Part shown: piece after piece, positions 1 to 7,753 of the stretch
Position numbering within the stretch: position 1 is the stretch's first letter
Layout: each line of letters opens with the position of its first letter
Assembly: GCA_030671565.1 (NCBI GenBank)
Contig: DAOVIC010000063.1
Coordinates: 1 to 9,444 of the forward strand
Source: Anaerohalosphaeraceae bacterium
GTDB lineage: Bacteria; Planctomycetota; Phycisphaerae; Sedimentisphaerales; Anaerohalosphaeraceae
Length of the DNA stretch: 9,444 nucleotides
Direction of reading: 5' to 3'
Notes under the pieces: model-generated
Told to the model about the DNA's origin: nothing
Databases searched by the model: none
Seen by the model: only the letters and a program-made list of their open reading frames with translations
Made by a program: the position numbers and the translations under genes

Positions 1-2202
1 AATACACGGGTCGATCACTAATCCGTCGTAATCCGGCCGAATCCCAAGGATATACTGCGTCGCCGCAAAATACGCCCATGTCGCCGCCCCGCTAAGCCAC
101 GGCAATCTGGACGAGCCAAAATGAGCACTGTACCTGCTGTCCGTAGACTGGCAATAAACATAAGGCTCGATCTGTCTCAGCTGAGCCCTGTCGTTATAAG
201 CCGCGGGCAAATATGCCTTGTAATATTCAAACGCCTGATCGCCGCGCCCAAGCATGCATTCAGCGATAACGGCCCAACCCTGTGTATGATTAAAGATGCT
301 GCAGTTTTCTTTCATGCCCGGATTAAACAGCACAGATCTGACCACATTAAAGTCTGTCTTGACAAACGGAGGCCCGCAAAGCATTGTTCCGTACGGCGTT
401 GCCAGATGTTCCTTGACCGCATCCATCGACCCAAGACCCTGCTCGCTGGAAGCGTGCCCGCTGAAAACCGCCCATGTCTGAGGGTTTAGAAAGACAGTCC
501 CCTCTTTATTTTCTTTCGAACCGAACTTTAAACCATCGGCGCGATATGCCCGTAAAAACCACTGGCCATCCCAGACATGCTTCTGTAAATTTTCATCCAG
601 CTCTTTGAGATGGCCGTCGGCCCAGTCAACTTCATCCTGATTTCTGAAAATGTCACAAATTTCAATATAAGTTTTCAAGGCATAACGCAATTGAAAAGCA
701 ACAAACGCAGACTCCCCTTGCTGACCAAGCTGAAGGCAATCGTTCCAGTCCGCCGACAATCCGCAGGGAAGACCATGCTGCCCCGACCTCTCAATATTGA
801 ATTCGATCGCTCGCTTAAGATGACCCAAAACCGTATCTTCGCCTTTATCGGCATAGGGCAAAACCTTCTGATAAAATGAAATGTCACCGACTTCTTTGAC
901 ATAGGCATCGACAGTGTTAAACAGCCACAGACAATCGTCAGAGCGGTATTCTGTCTCGGCGGGAAGTTTTTCTGAACCGGGTTGATGCGAAAACGGCTTA
1001 ACTACAGGCATAGCCCCGCCGGTAGAAGCCTGACCTGTTATCATAAGCTCAAGACGGGCGCCAACTTCGTCCGGAATATTATGCGTCACTCCGAGCATGT
1101 CCTGAACCGTATCACGAAAACCAAGTCCGTCACGGGCACCCGAATAAACCAGGCTCGCAGCACGTGACCACGAGTAAGTTATAAGAGAGTTGAAAGGGCT
1201 CCACATGTTCAGCATACTGTTGACATCGGCGTCCGGTGTTTCGACCGCAAGATTATCAAGCCTGCCATGCCAATAACGTTTCAGTTTCTCAAATTCGCTT
1301 TGGACTTTTTGCAGATCCGAAAATTCCCTGACAACCTGCCTGCCTTCGACATCCGCCCTGCCGATCCCCATAACAACCGCAAACTCTTTCGTTTCTCCGG
1401 GGGCAAGTTCGATATCAATTTGAACAGTACCGCAGGGATTTCCGCCAGAAGCCAGAGAATTGCCGCACTTGCCCTGCTCGACAACCAGGGGATTTGCGTA
1501 AGTTCGGTATGGACCAAGAAAAGCTTCTCTGTCAGTATCATAACCGCTGACATCTGCACCGACTACTGCCAAAAATGTATGACGCCCCTGATCCTTTTCT
1601 TCAAAATTACCCGGCATCTCAGGAAGATTGACATTCGATCCATGATCGATGATTCCGTCGATAACCTTCATGTCGGCTATATACTGAGAATACTGGAGAT
1701 TGTTCAGATCATCAGAAGCATTCCAGTTGCAGCCGTACTCGACATAAGTAAACAGCCTGAGCTTTCTTTTAGAGGTTCCGGTATTAGTAATTTGCAAGTG
1801 CCAGCACTCAAAATCACGCCCCAACGGGACAAAATAAGCGGCCTTGGATTCGATGTCGGAATACTTTGAAGTGATGATCGTATAAGCCGAACCATGCCTG
1901 CACTCTGATTTGTACTCATCGAGATTTTTGCCAACCGGCTGCCATGAAGAAGACCAATAGTCCTTGCTGTCAAGATCATGCAGGTATATATATCGGCCGG
2001 GCTGATCCAGCGGGACACTATTGAAACGCAACCTGGTAAAACGACCCTGCGCAGCAGACTTGAAAAAGCTGTACCCCCCGGCATTGTTGGTAATGATCGC
2101 ACCGTATCTGGTCGAGCCTAGATAGTTACTCCACGGGCACGGCGTATCCGGCCTTTCGATAACGTACTCTTTATTCTTGTCGTCAAAATATCCATACTGC
2201 AT
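1..2202 (-). CDS. GH94 glycoside phosphorylase, second paralogue, substrate uncertain (C-terminus beyond window)
   Basis: The frame is open for 734 codons from ATG at 2202 to the window edge, with no stop inside. It begins MQYGYFDDKNKEYVIERPDT, the typical GH94 N-terminus. Visible layout: N-terminal beta-sandwich (about 1-270), helical linker, then most of the (alpha/alpha)6 catalytic barrel. The general-acid motif SADWNDCLQLG puts the predicted catalytic Asp at residue 488. Also visible are WSRAAS (Arg347), GLGFRDTVQD (359-368), SIFNHTQGW (His639, phosphate-site His by family alignment) and PWLSGAATW (701-709), a variant of the WLTGTA phosphate loop. Roughly 60-80 residues are missing. GH94 enzymes cleave beta-linked disaccharides with phosphate, giving a sugar 1-phosphate, in the cytoplasm. 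The segment NPLVVEQGKCGNS resembles chitobiose phosphorylases as I recall them, but the acceptor loop differs from both chitobiose and cellobiose enzymes. Cellodextrin, cellobionate, laminaribiose or chitobiose phosphorylase are all possible. The start is fixed by an in-frame TAA at 2224-2226 with no other start codon between. Confidence 0.93.
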   Translation of the reverse strand, partial: MQYGYFDDKNKEYVIERPDTPCPWSNYLGSTRYGAIITNNAGGYSFFKSAAQGRFTRLRFNSVPLDQPGRYIYLHDLDSKDYWSSSWQPVGKNLDEYKSECRHGSAYTIITSKYSDIESKAAYFVPLGRDFECWHLQITNTGTSKRKLRLFTYVEYGCNWNASDDLNNLQYSQYIADMKVIDGIIDHGSNVNLPEMPGNFEEKDQGRHTFLAVVGADVSGYDTDREAFLGPYRTYANPLVVEQGKCGNSLASGGNPCGTVQIDIELAPGETKEFAVVMGIGRADVEGRQVVREFSDLQKVQSEFEKLKRYWHGRLDNLAVETPDADVNSMLNMWSPFNSLITYSWSRAASLVYSGARDGLGFRDTVQDMLGVTHNIPDEVGARLELMITGQASTGGAMPVVKPFSHQPGSEKLPAETEYRSDDCLWLFNTVDAYVKEVGDISFYQKVLPYADKGEDTVLGHLKRAIEFNIERSGQHGLPCGLSADWNDCLQLGQQGESAFVAFQLRYALKTYIEICDIFRNQDEVDWADGHLKELDENLQKHVWDGQWFLRAYRADGLKFGSKENKEGTVFLNPQTWAVFSGHASSEQGLGSMDAVKEHLATPYGTMLCGPPFVKTDFNVVRSVLFNPGMKENCSIFNHTQGWAVIAECMLGRGDQAFEYYKAYLPAAYNDRAQLRQIEPYVYCQSTDSRYSAHFGSSRLPWLSGAATWAYFAATQYILGIRPDYDGLVIDPCI

Positions 2203-2223
2203 ACCAGAACCGCCTATGGGACT

Positions 2224-3996
2224 TTAAGAAACATCCGACTGTACATCCGACTCACCCTGACGGCGAGCCTTCAAATCAGCCTCTATGGTATTGAGCTTAT
2301 GTTCTGTAAGTGGGTAGAACAAGATCAAAACAAAACCTATCGCACAGGGTATTGCCGATATCCAGCTAACCATGCCCTTAATACCTGACAAAGCCTTATC
2401 CGTCTGAACAGCATTAGCCTGATATCCAATATAAGTAAGCAGCAGCATACCCAAAGCCCCGCCAAGTGTATAGCCGAATTTCTGTGCCATAGTACAGGCA
2501 CTCATAACCAAACCGGTTGCACGTCTGCCGGTTCGCCATTCCGAATAATCCGCTGCATCGGTATACATCGCCCACACCAAAGCTGCCGTCGGTCCGAACA
2601 TAAAATTGATCAGCACATGTACGATAAAGATAAGCGGCAAATTGCTTTCAGGCACAAAATAGAATGCAAACGTTAATGCCATCGTCAGTATCATCAAGCC
2701 TGCATAACCTTTTTTCTTTCCAAACATACGCTCGATCCATCCTACCGCAAAAAGAGAGATGAGATTGGCAAATGTACCGGCAAGCATAAACAGCGGAGCG
2801 ATTTTTGTATTTCCGATGTTATACTTAAAATAATACATAATAGCGCCGTTTCGAAGGCAAACATGAAACAGAGTGATGATCCCCAACGCAAAAAGTATAA
2901 GCCATGGAACATTGGTAATAAGATCGCCGATGTCCTGCAGAAGCGAAGTTTCCTGACCCTTGGGAGGACTTACACGTTCTTTGGTCGTCGCAAAAGTGAT
3001 TATAAACAGAAATGCCGCAGCTCCGGCAAAAACAGTCATCGCAAGTTGAAATCCCTTTTGCTCATTGACAACTTTTACAGAAAACTCTGCCTGCGCAAGG
3101 TCAATATCTTTAAATTCCTCCGCATCGGGAGGAAATACTTTGGCAAGATCGATCTGTATCTCATCAAATCCGCTGACCGCATAAAGTATTTTTTCAAAGG
3201 AATCATCCTCAGAACTGTCTTTGTAAGATATCTTTGACTCTTCGTAGTAACTTTCGGTATTGACATAGAAAGTTTTCTTTTTCGTAAACTTACCAAGGTC
3301 CTCCTCGTTCACAAGCCCGGAAACCTTCCACCACAAACCCTGCCAATAGCCGGGCTCTTGATAGTCTTCTGTGACCGCTGTAACTTCGAGCCTGGACGAA
3401 CCATTGCCTTGTTCGGCAACAACGACCGCATGATCGTTCATTAATTGTGCACTGATCACCGACTGATCCGCGGAACCAAAACCGGCAACCATCGGCAATG
3501 TCGCGGCCTGGACGATCAAACCACCGGTAAACGCCATAATAAAACGCATCTGAGAAAAACTCGTGCGAACTTTAGGATCGTCAGATACCACGCCCATCAA
3601 AGACGAGTAGGGAATATTTACAATGGTATAGATCAGAACCATCGAAGCGTATGTTATATAAGCATAGGCAAGTTTGCCCGAAGGCGAAAAGTTAGGCGTT
3701 GTAAACGTCAATGCTCCAACCACACCGAAAGGAATTGCACCCCACAAAAGATAAGGTCTGAATTTGCCCCATCTCGAATTCGTACGGTCCGCAATAACAC
3801 CCACTATCGGGTCATTAAGACTGTCCCAGATACGTACTACAAGGATCATTGTCGCCAATACAGTAGGCGCCAAACCGAATACATCCGTATAGAAATAATT
3901 TAAAAACCAAACGAACTGCATCCAAAACAAATTTGAAGCAAGATCACCAAGTCCATAACCGAATTTTTCCTTGAATGCAATTTTAGATTGACTCAT
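2224..3996 (-). CDS. GPH-family sugar:cation symporter with large periplasmic insert
   Basis: This 590-residue protein is a 12-helix major-facilitator transporter of the glycoside-pentoside-hexuronide:cation symporter family (MelB-like). Helix II carries [12 protein letters not shown] (55-66) followed by [13 protein letters not shown], the family signature. Asp58, Asn61, Asp62 and Thr124 match the MelB cation site (Asp55, Asn58, Asp59, Thr121), so Na+ or H+ coupling is likely. Helices are roughly at 15-40, 44-68, 80-100, 109-136, 147-172, 315-336, 363-392, 399-421, 429-449, 452-482, 496-524 and 541-562. Residues about 174-313 are an insert not usual for the family (normally about 450-500 residues). 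The start at 3996 has GGAAGAG seven bases upstream and gives the conserved short N-terminus. An upstream in-frame ATG at 4125 would add 43 residues of non-family sequence buried in the preceding gene. Sitting between two GH94 phosphorylases, it probably imports cellobiose or a related beta-glycoside. The exact substrate cannot be read from the sequence. Confidence 0.93.
   Translation of the reverse strand: MSQSKIAFKEKFGYGLGDLASNLFWMQFVWFLNYFYTDVFGLAPTVLATMILVVRIWDSLNDPIVGVIADRTNSRWGKFRPYLLWGAIPFGVVGALTFTTPNFSPSGKLAYAYITYASMVLIYTIVNIPYSSLMGVVSDDPKVRTSFSQMRFIMAFTGGLIVQAATLPMVAGFGSADQSVISAQLMNDHAVVVAEQGNGSSRLEVTAVTEDYQEPGYWQGLWWKVSGLVNEEDLGKFTKKKTFYVNTESYYEESKISYKDSSEDDSFEKILYAVSGFDEIQIDLAKVFPPDAEEFKDIDLAQAEFSVKVVNEQKGFQLAMTVFAGAAAFLFIITFATTKERVSPPKGQETSLLQDIGDLITNVPWLILFALGIITLFHVCLRNGAIMYYFKYNIGNTKIAPLFMLAGTFANLISLFAVGWIERMFGKKKGYAGLMILTMALTFAFYFVPESNLPLIFIVHVLINFMFGPTAALVWAMYTDAADYSEWRTGRRATGLVMSACTMAQKFGYTLGGALGMLLLTYIGYQANAVQTDKALSGIKGMVSWISAIPCAIGFVLILFYPLTEHKLNTIEADLKARRQGESDVQSDVS
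3058..3477 (-). other. Extra-membrane insert of about 140 residues in the GPH symporter (TM5-TM6 loop)
   Basis: Residues about 174-313 of the transporter lie between MVAGFG at the end of helix 5 and [12 protein letters not shown] at the start of helix 6. Removing most of them leaves a transporter of ordinary family length. The insert is hydrophilic and acidic, has no membrane helix, and contains an aromatic patch GYWQGLWWK (216-224) and alternating patterns suggesting beta strands (for example [12 protein letters not shown] and AEFSVKVV). With the N-terminus in the cytoplasm, this loop faces the periplasm. I recognise no named domain. The frame is continuous and the flanks align with the family on both sides, so it is not a sequencing frameshift. 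Confidence 0.75.
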
Positions 3997-6478
3997 AAGC
4001 GTTCTCTTCCGTAGTTTTCTTAATAAGCAATGTGTCTTTAGCTGAACCAAGAACAACCTTAACGTTATGAGTTGTACCAGCGGCAAACAATGGGATAATG
4101 TTACCCTTAATTTCGCGTCCGTCAACGATTAACTGCTGAACTCCTTTGCAGACACCGTTGGAATTTTCAACTTCGATATTATATTCTACGCCCCTGAATT
4201 TACGGCTAACTGTATACCCCCGCCAATCCTTAGGAATACACGGATCAACAACCAATCCTTTATAATCCGGCCTGACTCCAAGTATATATTGAGAGATCGC
4301 AAAATAGTTCCATGAAGCGGTCCCGGTAAGCCATGAATTCTTAGCCTCGCCCGGCTTATACGCATCCTTACCGGCGATCATTTGCGAATAAACATAAGGC
4401 TCGGTGCGGTGCAGATCGGATATTTCTTCAAGGTAACTCGGTGCGATCTTGCGATAATATTCAAAGGCTTCATCGCCGCGCCCGATCATAGTTTCAGCGA
4501 TCATTACCCATGGATTGTTATGGCAGAATATCCCGGCATTTTCCTTATACCCAGGCGGATAAGTTGAAATCTCGCCAAGGTTCAGATGATACTTCGAGAA
4601 AGGCGGATTGTTTAATACGATACCATAATCGCAATCCAGGTATTTCTTAACCGAATCCAGAGCTTTTTTCGCTCTTCCGTCTTTGACTCCAATGCCAGCC
4701 ATTACACAGAATCCCTGGGGCTCGATAAATATGCGCCCCTCATCGCACTTTTTACTGCCGACTTTATTACTGAAAAAGTCGTAAGCCCTTATAAACCAAT
4801 CGCCGTCCCACCCATGCTTGTCAATTGCCTTGCTCATCGCCGCTACGCGGAGCGAGATTTTTGTGGCTTCTTTACTGTTACCGACCTGGGAACAAAGCCT
4901 GACAAACTCGTTACCGTACAGAACGACCATTGCTGCGATAAACACCGACTCCGCTTTGCCGCCTGTCTTGTTTTCGGTTGTCTGGAACGACTCGTCAGGA
5001 TTTGTTGAAAAGCAGTTCAGATTCAAACAATCATTCCAGTCTGCACGTCCGATCAAAGGAAGATTGTTCGGACCAAGATTTTCTACTACATGACAAAATG
5101 ATCGCTTCATATGCTCGAATAAAGTCGCAGCTTTGCTCTCGTCATTGTCAAAAGGAACCATCTCGTCAAGGATCGGGAAATCTCCCGTTTCCTTAATATA
5201 CTCTGTAACCGAAAGGATCAGCCACAATGGATCGTCATTGAAATTACCGCCGATCTCATCATTACCGCGTTTCGTCAACGGCTGATATTGATGATAAGCT
5301 CCGCCATCTTCCAGCTGCGTAGCGGCGATGTCGAGAATTCTTTCCCTTGCCCTTTCAGGGATCTGATGGACAAACCCGATCAGGTCCTGGTTGGAATCGC
5401 GGAAACCCATCCCCCTGCCAATACCGCTTTCAAAATAAGACGCACTCCGTGACATATTAAAAGTAACCATACACTGGTACTGATTCCAGATATTGACCAT
5501 TCTGTCAAGCTTGCTGTCGTGACTTTTAACTGTGTAAACCGACAACAGCCCGTCCCAGTATTCCTCCAGATCAGCCAAAGCCATATTGACTTTTTCAGCT
5601 GTATCGAACTGGGCGATAGTTTTCTTTGCTTTTGTTTTATTGATTACGCCGGGCGATTCCCATTTCTCCGCGTCGCAATTTTCGACATAACCCAATACAA
5701 AAACAAACTCCTTCTCTTCGCCCGGTTCAAGTGCAATATCAAGGCAATGTGAAGCAACAGGAGACCAGCCGTGGGCAACGGAGTTTTTGGATTCACCGCC
5801 AAATACGACATCAGGCCTGTCCAGACCGTTATAAGTTCCTGTAAAAGTCTCCCTGTCAGTATCATACCCGGAAATTTCAGAATTCACCGAATAAAACGCA
5901 TAGTGATCCCTGCGTTCCTTGTACTCGGTCTTGTGATATATCACCGAATCTTCCACCTCAACTTCGCCTGTGGAAAAATTCCTCTGAAAATTTGTCATAT
6001 CGTCAAGTGCGTTCCAAAGACACCACTCGACAAACGAATACAGCTTGAAATTCTTTGAGGACTTCGAATGATTTTTCAATGTAAGCTTCTGCACTTCCGC
6101 AGAAACGCCCAAAGGTATGAAACTTAGAACTTCCGCGGACAACTCATTTTTCTGACCGCGAATTTTTGTATAACCCAATCCGTGCCGGCACTGATATTCG
6201 TCAAGCTCGGTTTTAACCGGCTGCCAACCAGGATTCCACACTTGATCGTTTTCGTTGATATAGAAATACTTGCCGTTAGAGTCCAGCGGAATATTATTAT
6301 AACGATACCGAGTCAGCCTTCTTAGCCTGGCATCTTTAAAAAAACTGTAACCGCCGGAAGTATTAGAGATTAGGGAAAAAAAATCCTTATTCCCAAGATA
6401 GTTAATCCAGGGGTAAGGCGTTCTGGGCTCTGTAATTACATATTCCTTGCTGATATCATCAAAGTATCCGAATTTCAC
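3983..6478 (-). CDS. cbp: Cellobiose phosphorylase (GH94)
   Basis: This 831-residue cytoplasmic enzyme is predicted to convert cellobiose and phosphate to alpha-glucose 1-phosphate and glucose (EC 2.4.1.20). Characterised cellobiose phosphorylases are about 810-820 residues long. The N-terminus ([35 protein letters not shown]) and core closely resemble the Cellvibrio gilvus enzyme as I remember it. Consistent offsets map its key residues: Arg344, Arg355 and Asp361 (sugar and phosphate contacts), Asp483 in [12 protein letters not shown] (general acid), Glu636, Tyr640 and Lys645 in [13 protein letters not shown] (acceptor site), and His653 with Thr718-Gly719 in WLTGTA (phosphate). All are kept, so the enzyme should be active. 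Domains run beta-sandwich (about 1-270), linker, (alpha/alpha)6 barrel (about 310-730), C-terminal beta domain. The start codon is GTG, supported by AAGGGA six bases upstream and by family alignment. A tail of about 20 residues extends past the usual C-terminus and overlaps the symporter start by 14 bases. Confidence 0.96.
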   Translation of the reverse strand: MKFGYFDDISKEYVITEPRTPYPWINYLGNKDFFSLISNTSGGYSFFKDARLRRLTRYRYNNIPLDSNGKYFYINENDQVWNPGWQPVKTELDEYQCRHGLGYTKIRGQKNELSAEVLSFIPLGVSAEVQKLTLKNHSKSSKNFKLYSFVEWCLWNALDDMTNFQRNFSTGEVEVEDSVIYHKTEYKERRDHYAFYSVNSEISGYDTDRETFTGTYNGLDRPDVVFGGESKNSVAHGWSPVASHCLDIALEPGEEKEFVFVLGYVENCDAEKWESPGVINKTKAKKTIAQFDTAEKVNMALADLEEYWDGLLSVYTVKSHDSKLDRMVNIWNQYQCMVTFNMSRSASYFESGIGRGMGFRDSNQDLIGFVHQIPERARERILDIAATQLEDGGAYHQYQPLTKRGNDEIGGNFNDDPLWLILSVTEYIKETGDFPILDEMVPFDNDESKAATLFEHMKRSFCHVVENLGPNNLPLIGRADWNDCLNLNCFSTNPDESFQTTENKTGGKAESVFIAAMVVLYGNEFVRLCSQVGNSKEATKISLRVAAMSKAIDKHGWDGDWFIRAYDFFSNKVGSKKCDEGRIFIEPQGFCVMAGIGVKDGRAKKALDSVKKYLDCDYGIVLNNPPFSKYHLNLGEISTYPPGYKENAGIFCHNNPWVMIAETMIGRGDEAFEYYRKIAPSYLEEISDLHRTEPYVYSQMIAGKDAYKPGEAKNSWLTGTASWNYFAISQYILGVRPDYKGLVVDPCIPKDWRGYTVSRKFRGVEYNIEVENSNGVCKGVQQLIVDGREIKGNIIPLFAAGTTHNVKVVLGSAKDTLLIKKTTEENAYESI
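4004..4010 (-). promoter_or_regulatory. Ribosome binding site for the GPH symporter
   Basis: On the minus strand GGAAGAG precedes ATG at 3996 by seven bases, inside the last codons of the cellobiose phosphorylase gene. It decides the start of the symporter in favour of 3996 over the in-frame ATG at 4125. Its place within the upstream gene suggests coupled translation. Confidence 0.65.
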
Positions 6479-6484
6479 AGCGAT

Positions 6485-6490
6485 TCCCTT
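6485..6490 (-). promoter_or_regulatory. Ribosome binding site for cellobiose phosphorylase
   Basis: AAGGGA on the minus strand ends six bases before GTG at 6478. It supports the non-ATG start, which also matches the family's N-terminus. The 97-base gap upstream (6479-6575) shows no convincing terminator hairpin, so read-through from the pseudopilin-like gene is possible. An internal promoter is not excluded. Confidence 0.65.
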
Positions 6491-6575
6491 CTACCGTTAA
6501 ATGCTCAACATATTTCTACGCAAAGAATTCCATCGCCCTTAAATAACACAAATGATTTACCGATTCAACCGCTGT

Positions 6576-7520
6576 TTAAAAAGAAATCATATCCATATAA
6601 GAGGTGTTGCCTTCTATGCCCTTGATAATCGCACGAAAAAGAGCCGGCTGGTTATTTATATGCGCCTGTTCATCCTCAAGCAATACATCCCATATCTCGT
6701 GGCGGAAAACCTCCGGGTCGTGACTATATGCAACACTTCCGTCACCATACAGGGCATTAACTCCGCGTTTTTTACCCACCTTGTGTGTGAAAAAGTTATC
6801 CGCCATCATATCAACACTCATAACATAATTGGCGTTGAGATGAGAGGCTTTCACTGCCATCATTGGAACCTCTAGTGGGCCCTGAAAATATTTGTCTTCG
6901 GGTGAGTCAATCACCCATTTTTTCTTTTGAGATTGAGGAAGATAATAATAATTAACATGAACAAATTGATTAATATTAGAATTGGTGCTGCTTGTATTCC
7001 ACCAGGGCCAGGAATGGCCATCAATGTAGGTCTCGTACTGATATAATCCACTATCGGAACGGGCTACAGCCGGACAGTAAAAATTCTCACCATTTTCAAT
7101 TATTTTGGCATCATATAAAGCACCGAAACTCCACATACGTTTTGTCCCCGCAAGATCCCAGCCGCTATTATAATTACTGGTCCATCTTTTTATATAAGTA
7201 GGGTATTGTGCGCTCGTAGGAGCCGATGAATCTATCTCCATAATACGAAATGAACGCCAGGGCATATCCATATCCTGGAATATCAGATCACTGCCGTCTT
7301 TTTTGTGCATAGCGTAAAATGACGCTGGAAGCTCGTCATTGTTATCAGTTGCATAAGCATGGAAACCAGCCCCGCTGCCCTTCAACTGACTCGAACAAAC
7401 TACACGCTTAGCTATCTCCTTGGCGGTTCTCAGGCTTGGAAGGAGAATCGACAAAAGCAAAGCTATGATAGCTATCACTACCAGCAACTCAATTAATGTA
7501 AAACCTTTTTGGGACTTCAT
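6576..7520 (-). CDS. Prepilin-type cleavage/methylation protein (type II secretion pseudopilin-like, DG-motif family)
   Basis: This 314-residue protein opens with MKSQKGFTLIELLVVIAIIA, a type III (prepilin) signal. Cleavage is expected after Gly6, giving N-terminal Phe, with the conserved Glu at mature position 5 and a hydrophobic helix to about residue 30. The following helix (to about 60) ends in HAYATDNNDELPA, typical of the large families of pseudopilin-like proteins in Planctomycetota and Lentisphaerota. The body is rich in Trp and Tyr, and near the C-terminus is HKVGKKRGVNALYGDGSV (246-263), resembling the 'H-x9-DG' element of those proteins. It is probably inner-membrane anchored with a periplasmic globular domain. 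Precise function is unknown for the family. The start at 7520 has GGAG seven bases upstream. An in-frame ATG at 7559 would put 13 charged residues before the signal. It lies 97 bases upstream of the phosphorylase operon in the same direction. Confidence 0.9.
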   Translation of the reverse strand: MKSQKGFTLIELLVVIAIIALLLSILLPSLRTAKEIAKRVVCSSQLKGSGAGFHAYATDNNDELPASFYAMHKKDGSDLIFQDMDMPWRSFRIMEIDSSAPTSAQYPTYIKRWTSNYNSGWDLAGTKRMWSFGALYDAKIIENGENFYCPAVARSDSGLYQYETYIDGHSWPWWNTSSTNSNINQFVHVNYYYLPQSQKKKWVIDSPEDKYFQGPLEVPMMAVKASHLNANYVMSVDMMADNFFTHKVGKKRGVNALYGDGSVAYSHDPEVFRHEIWDVLLEDEQAHINNQPALFRAIIKGIEGNTSYMDMISF

Positions 7521-7527
7521 TTCCAAT

Positions 7528-7531
7528 CTCC
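7528..7531 (-). promoter_or_regulatory. Ribosome binding site for the pseudopilin-like gene
   Basis: GGAG on the minus strand stands seven bases before ATG at 7520. It selects this start over the ATG at 7559, giving the short basic leader expected of a prepilin signal. Confidence 0.6.
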
Positions 7532-7580
7532 ATTTTCGATTAGATTGATGGCACTTCACTGATATTACATACCTTAGTTA

Positions 7581-7610
7581 CGATATAATTATTTGCATTT
7601 GAAAATATCG
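7581..7610. repeat. Inverted repeat CGATAT-18-ATATCG in the spacer upstream of the pseudopilin-like gene
   Basis: CGATAT at 7581-7586 is matched by ATATCG at 7605-7610 with 18 bases between, in an AT-rich stretch 60-90 bases before the start at 7520. The position suits an operator or promoter region for the downstream genes, but the arms are only six bases and could be chance. I see no convincing sigma-70 -35/-10 pair. Elsewhere in this spacer there is an imperfect direct repeat (GATTTTAGCTT and GATTTGGCTT, about 7634-7655, minus strand). Confidence 0.3.
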
Positions 7611-7692
7611 AAGAGGCCTAACAATGTCCCAAGCCAAATCAAAAGCTAAAATCAACTTTTAACGATGAAACTACTTCTCAACCAACCCCAAA

Positions 7693-7732
7693 CAGGAGGG
7701 CTCATACCTGAAACCGGCATAAGCCCTCCCTG
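7693..7732 (-). terminator. Hairpin terminator after the secreted LamG/dockerin-like gene
   Basis: Starting 22 bases past the stop codon at 7754-7756, the minus strand forms a stem of about 16 pairs: arm CAGGGAGGGCTTATGCC (7732-7716), loop GGTTTCA, arm GGTATGAGCCCTCCTG (7708-7693), with one bulged G and two G-T pairs. The stem base is GC-rich. The following bases TTTGGGGTTGG make only a weak T-tract, so termination may be partial or help stabilise the mRNA end. It separates the secreted-protein gene from the downstream genes. Confidence 0.65.
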
Positions 7733-7753
7733 AAAATCTAAACTATGGGGCAA

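Noticed and set aside
1267..1869. 200-codon plus-strand reading frame
   Set aside because: It lies opposite the second GH94 gene, has no recognisable domain, and the minus strand encodes conserved family motifs throughout this stretch.
1..2202. C-terminal part of a cyclic beta-1,2-glucan synthase as identity of the second GH94 gene
   Set aside because: The gene has its own start with the short-form GH94 N-terminus and is of disaccharide-phosphorylase size, unlike the very large synthases.
3058..3477. Frameshift or assembly error as the cause of the extra symporter segment
   Set aside because: The frame is uninterrupted, both flanks align with family helices in the same frame, and the segment has ordinary protein composition.
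3445..3903. 152-codon plus-strand reading frame
   Set aside because: It is opposite conserved transmembrane helices of the symporter and is very basic, as expected of an antisense shadow.
3997..4125. Upstream in-frame start at 4125 for the symporter
   Set aside because: It would add 43 residues unlike the family and lie wholly inside the phosphorylase gene. The ATG at 3996 has its own ribosome site and the expected N-terminus.
6500..6530. Palindrome-like GTTGAGCATTTAAC (minus strand) before the cellobiose phosphorylase gene as a LacI-type operator
   Set aside because: Only the outer bases are symmetric (GTT...AAC), the centre does not match, and no regulator is visible nearby.
7521..7559. 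Upstream ATG at 7559 for the pseudopilin-like gene
   Set aside because: It would add 13 residues before a standard prepilin leader. GGAG is correctly spaced for the ATG at 7520.
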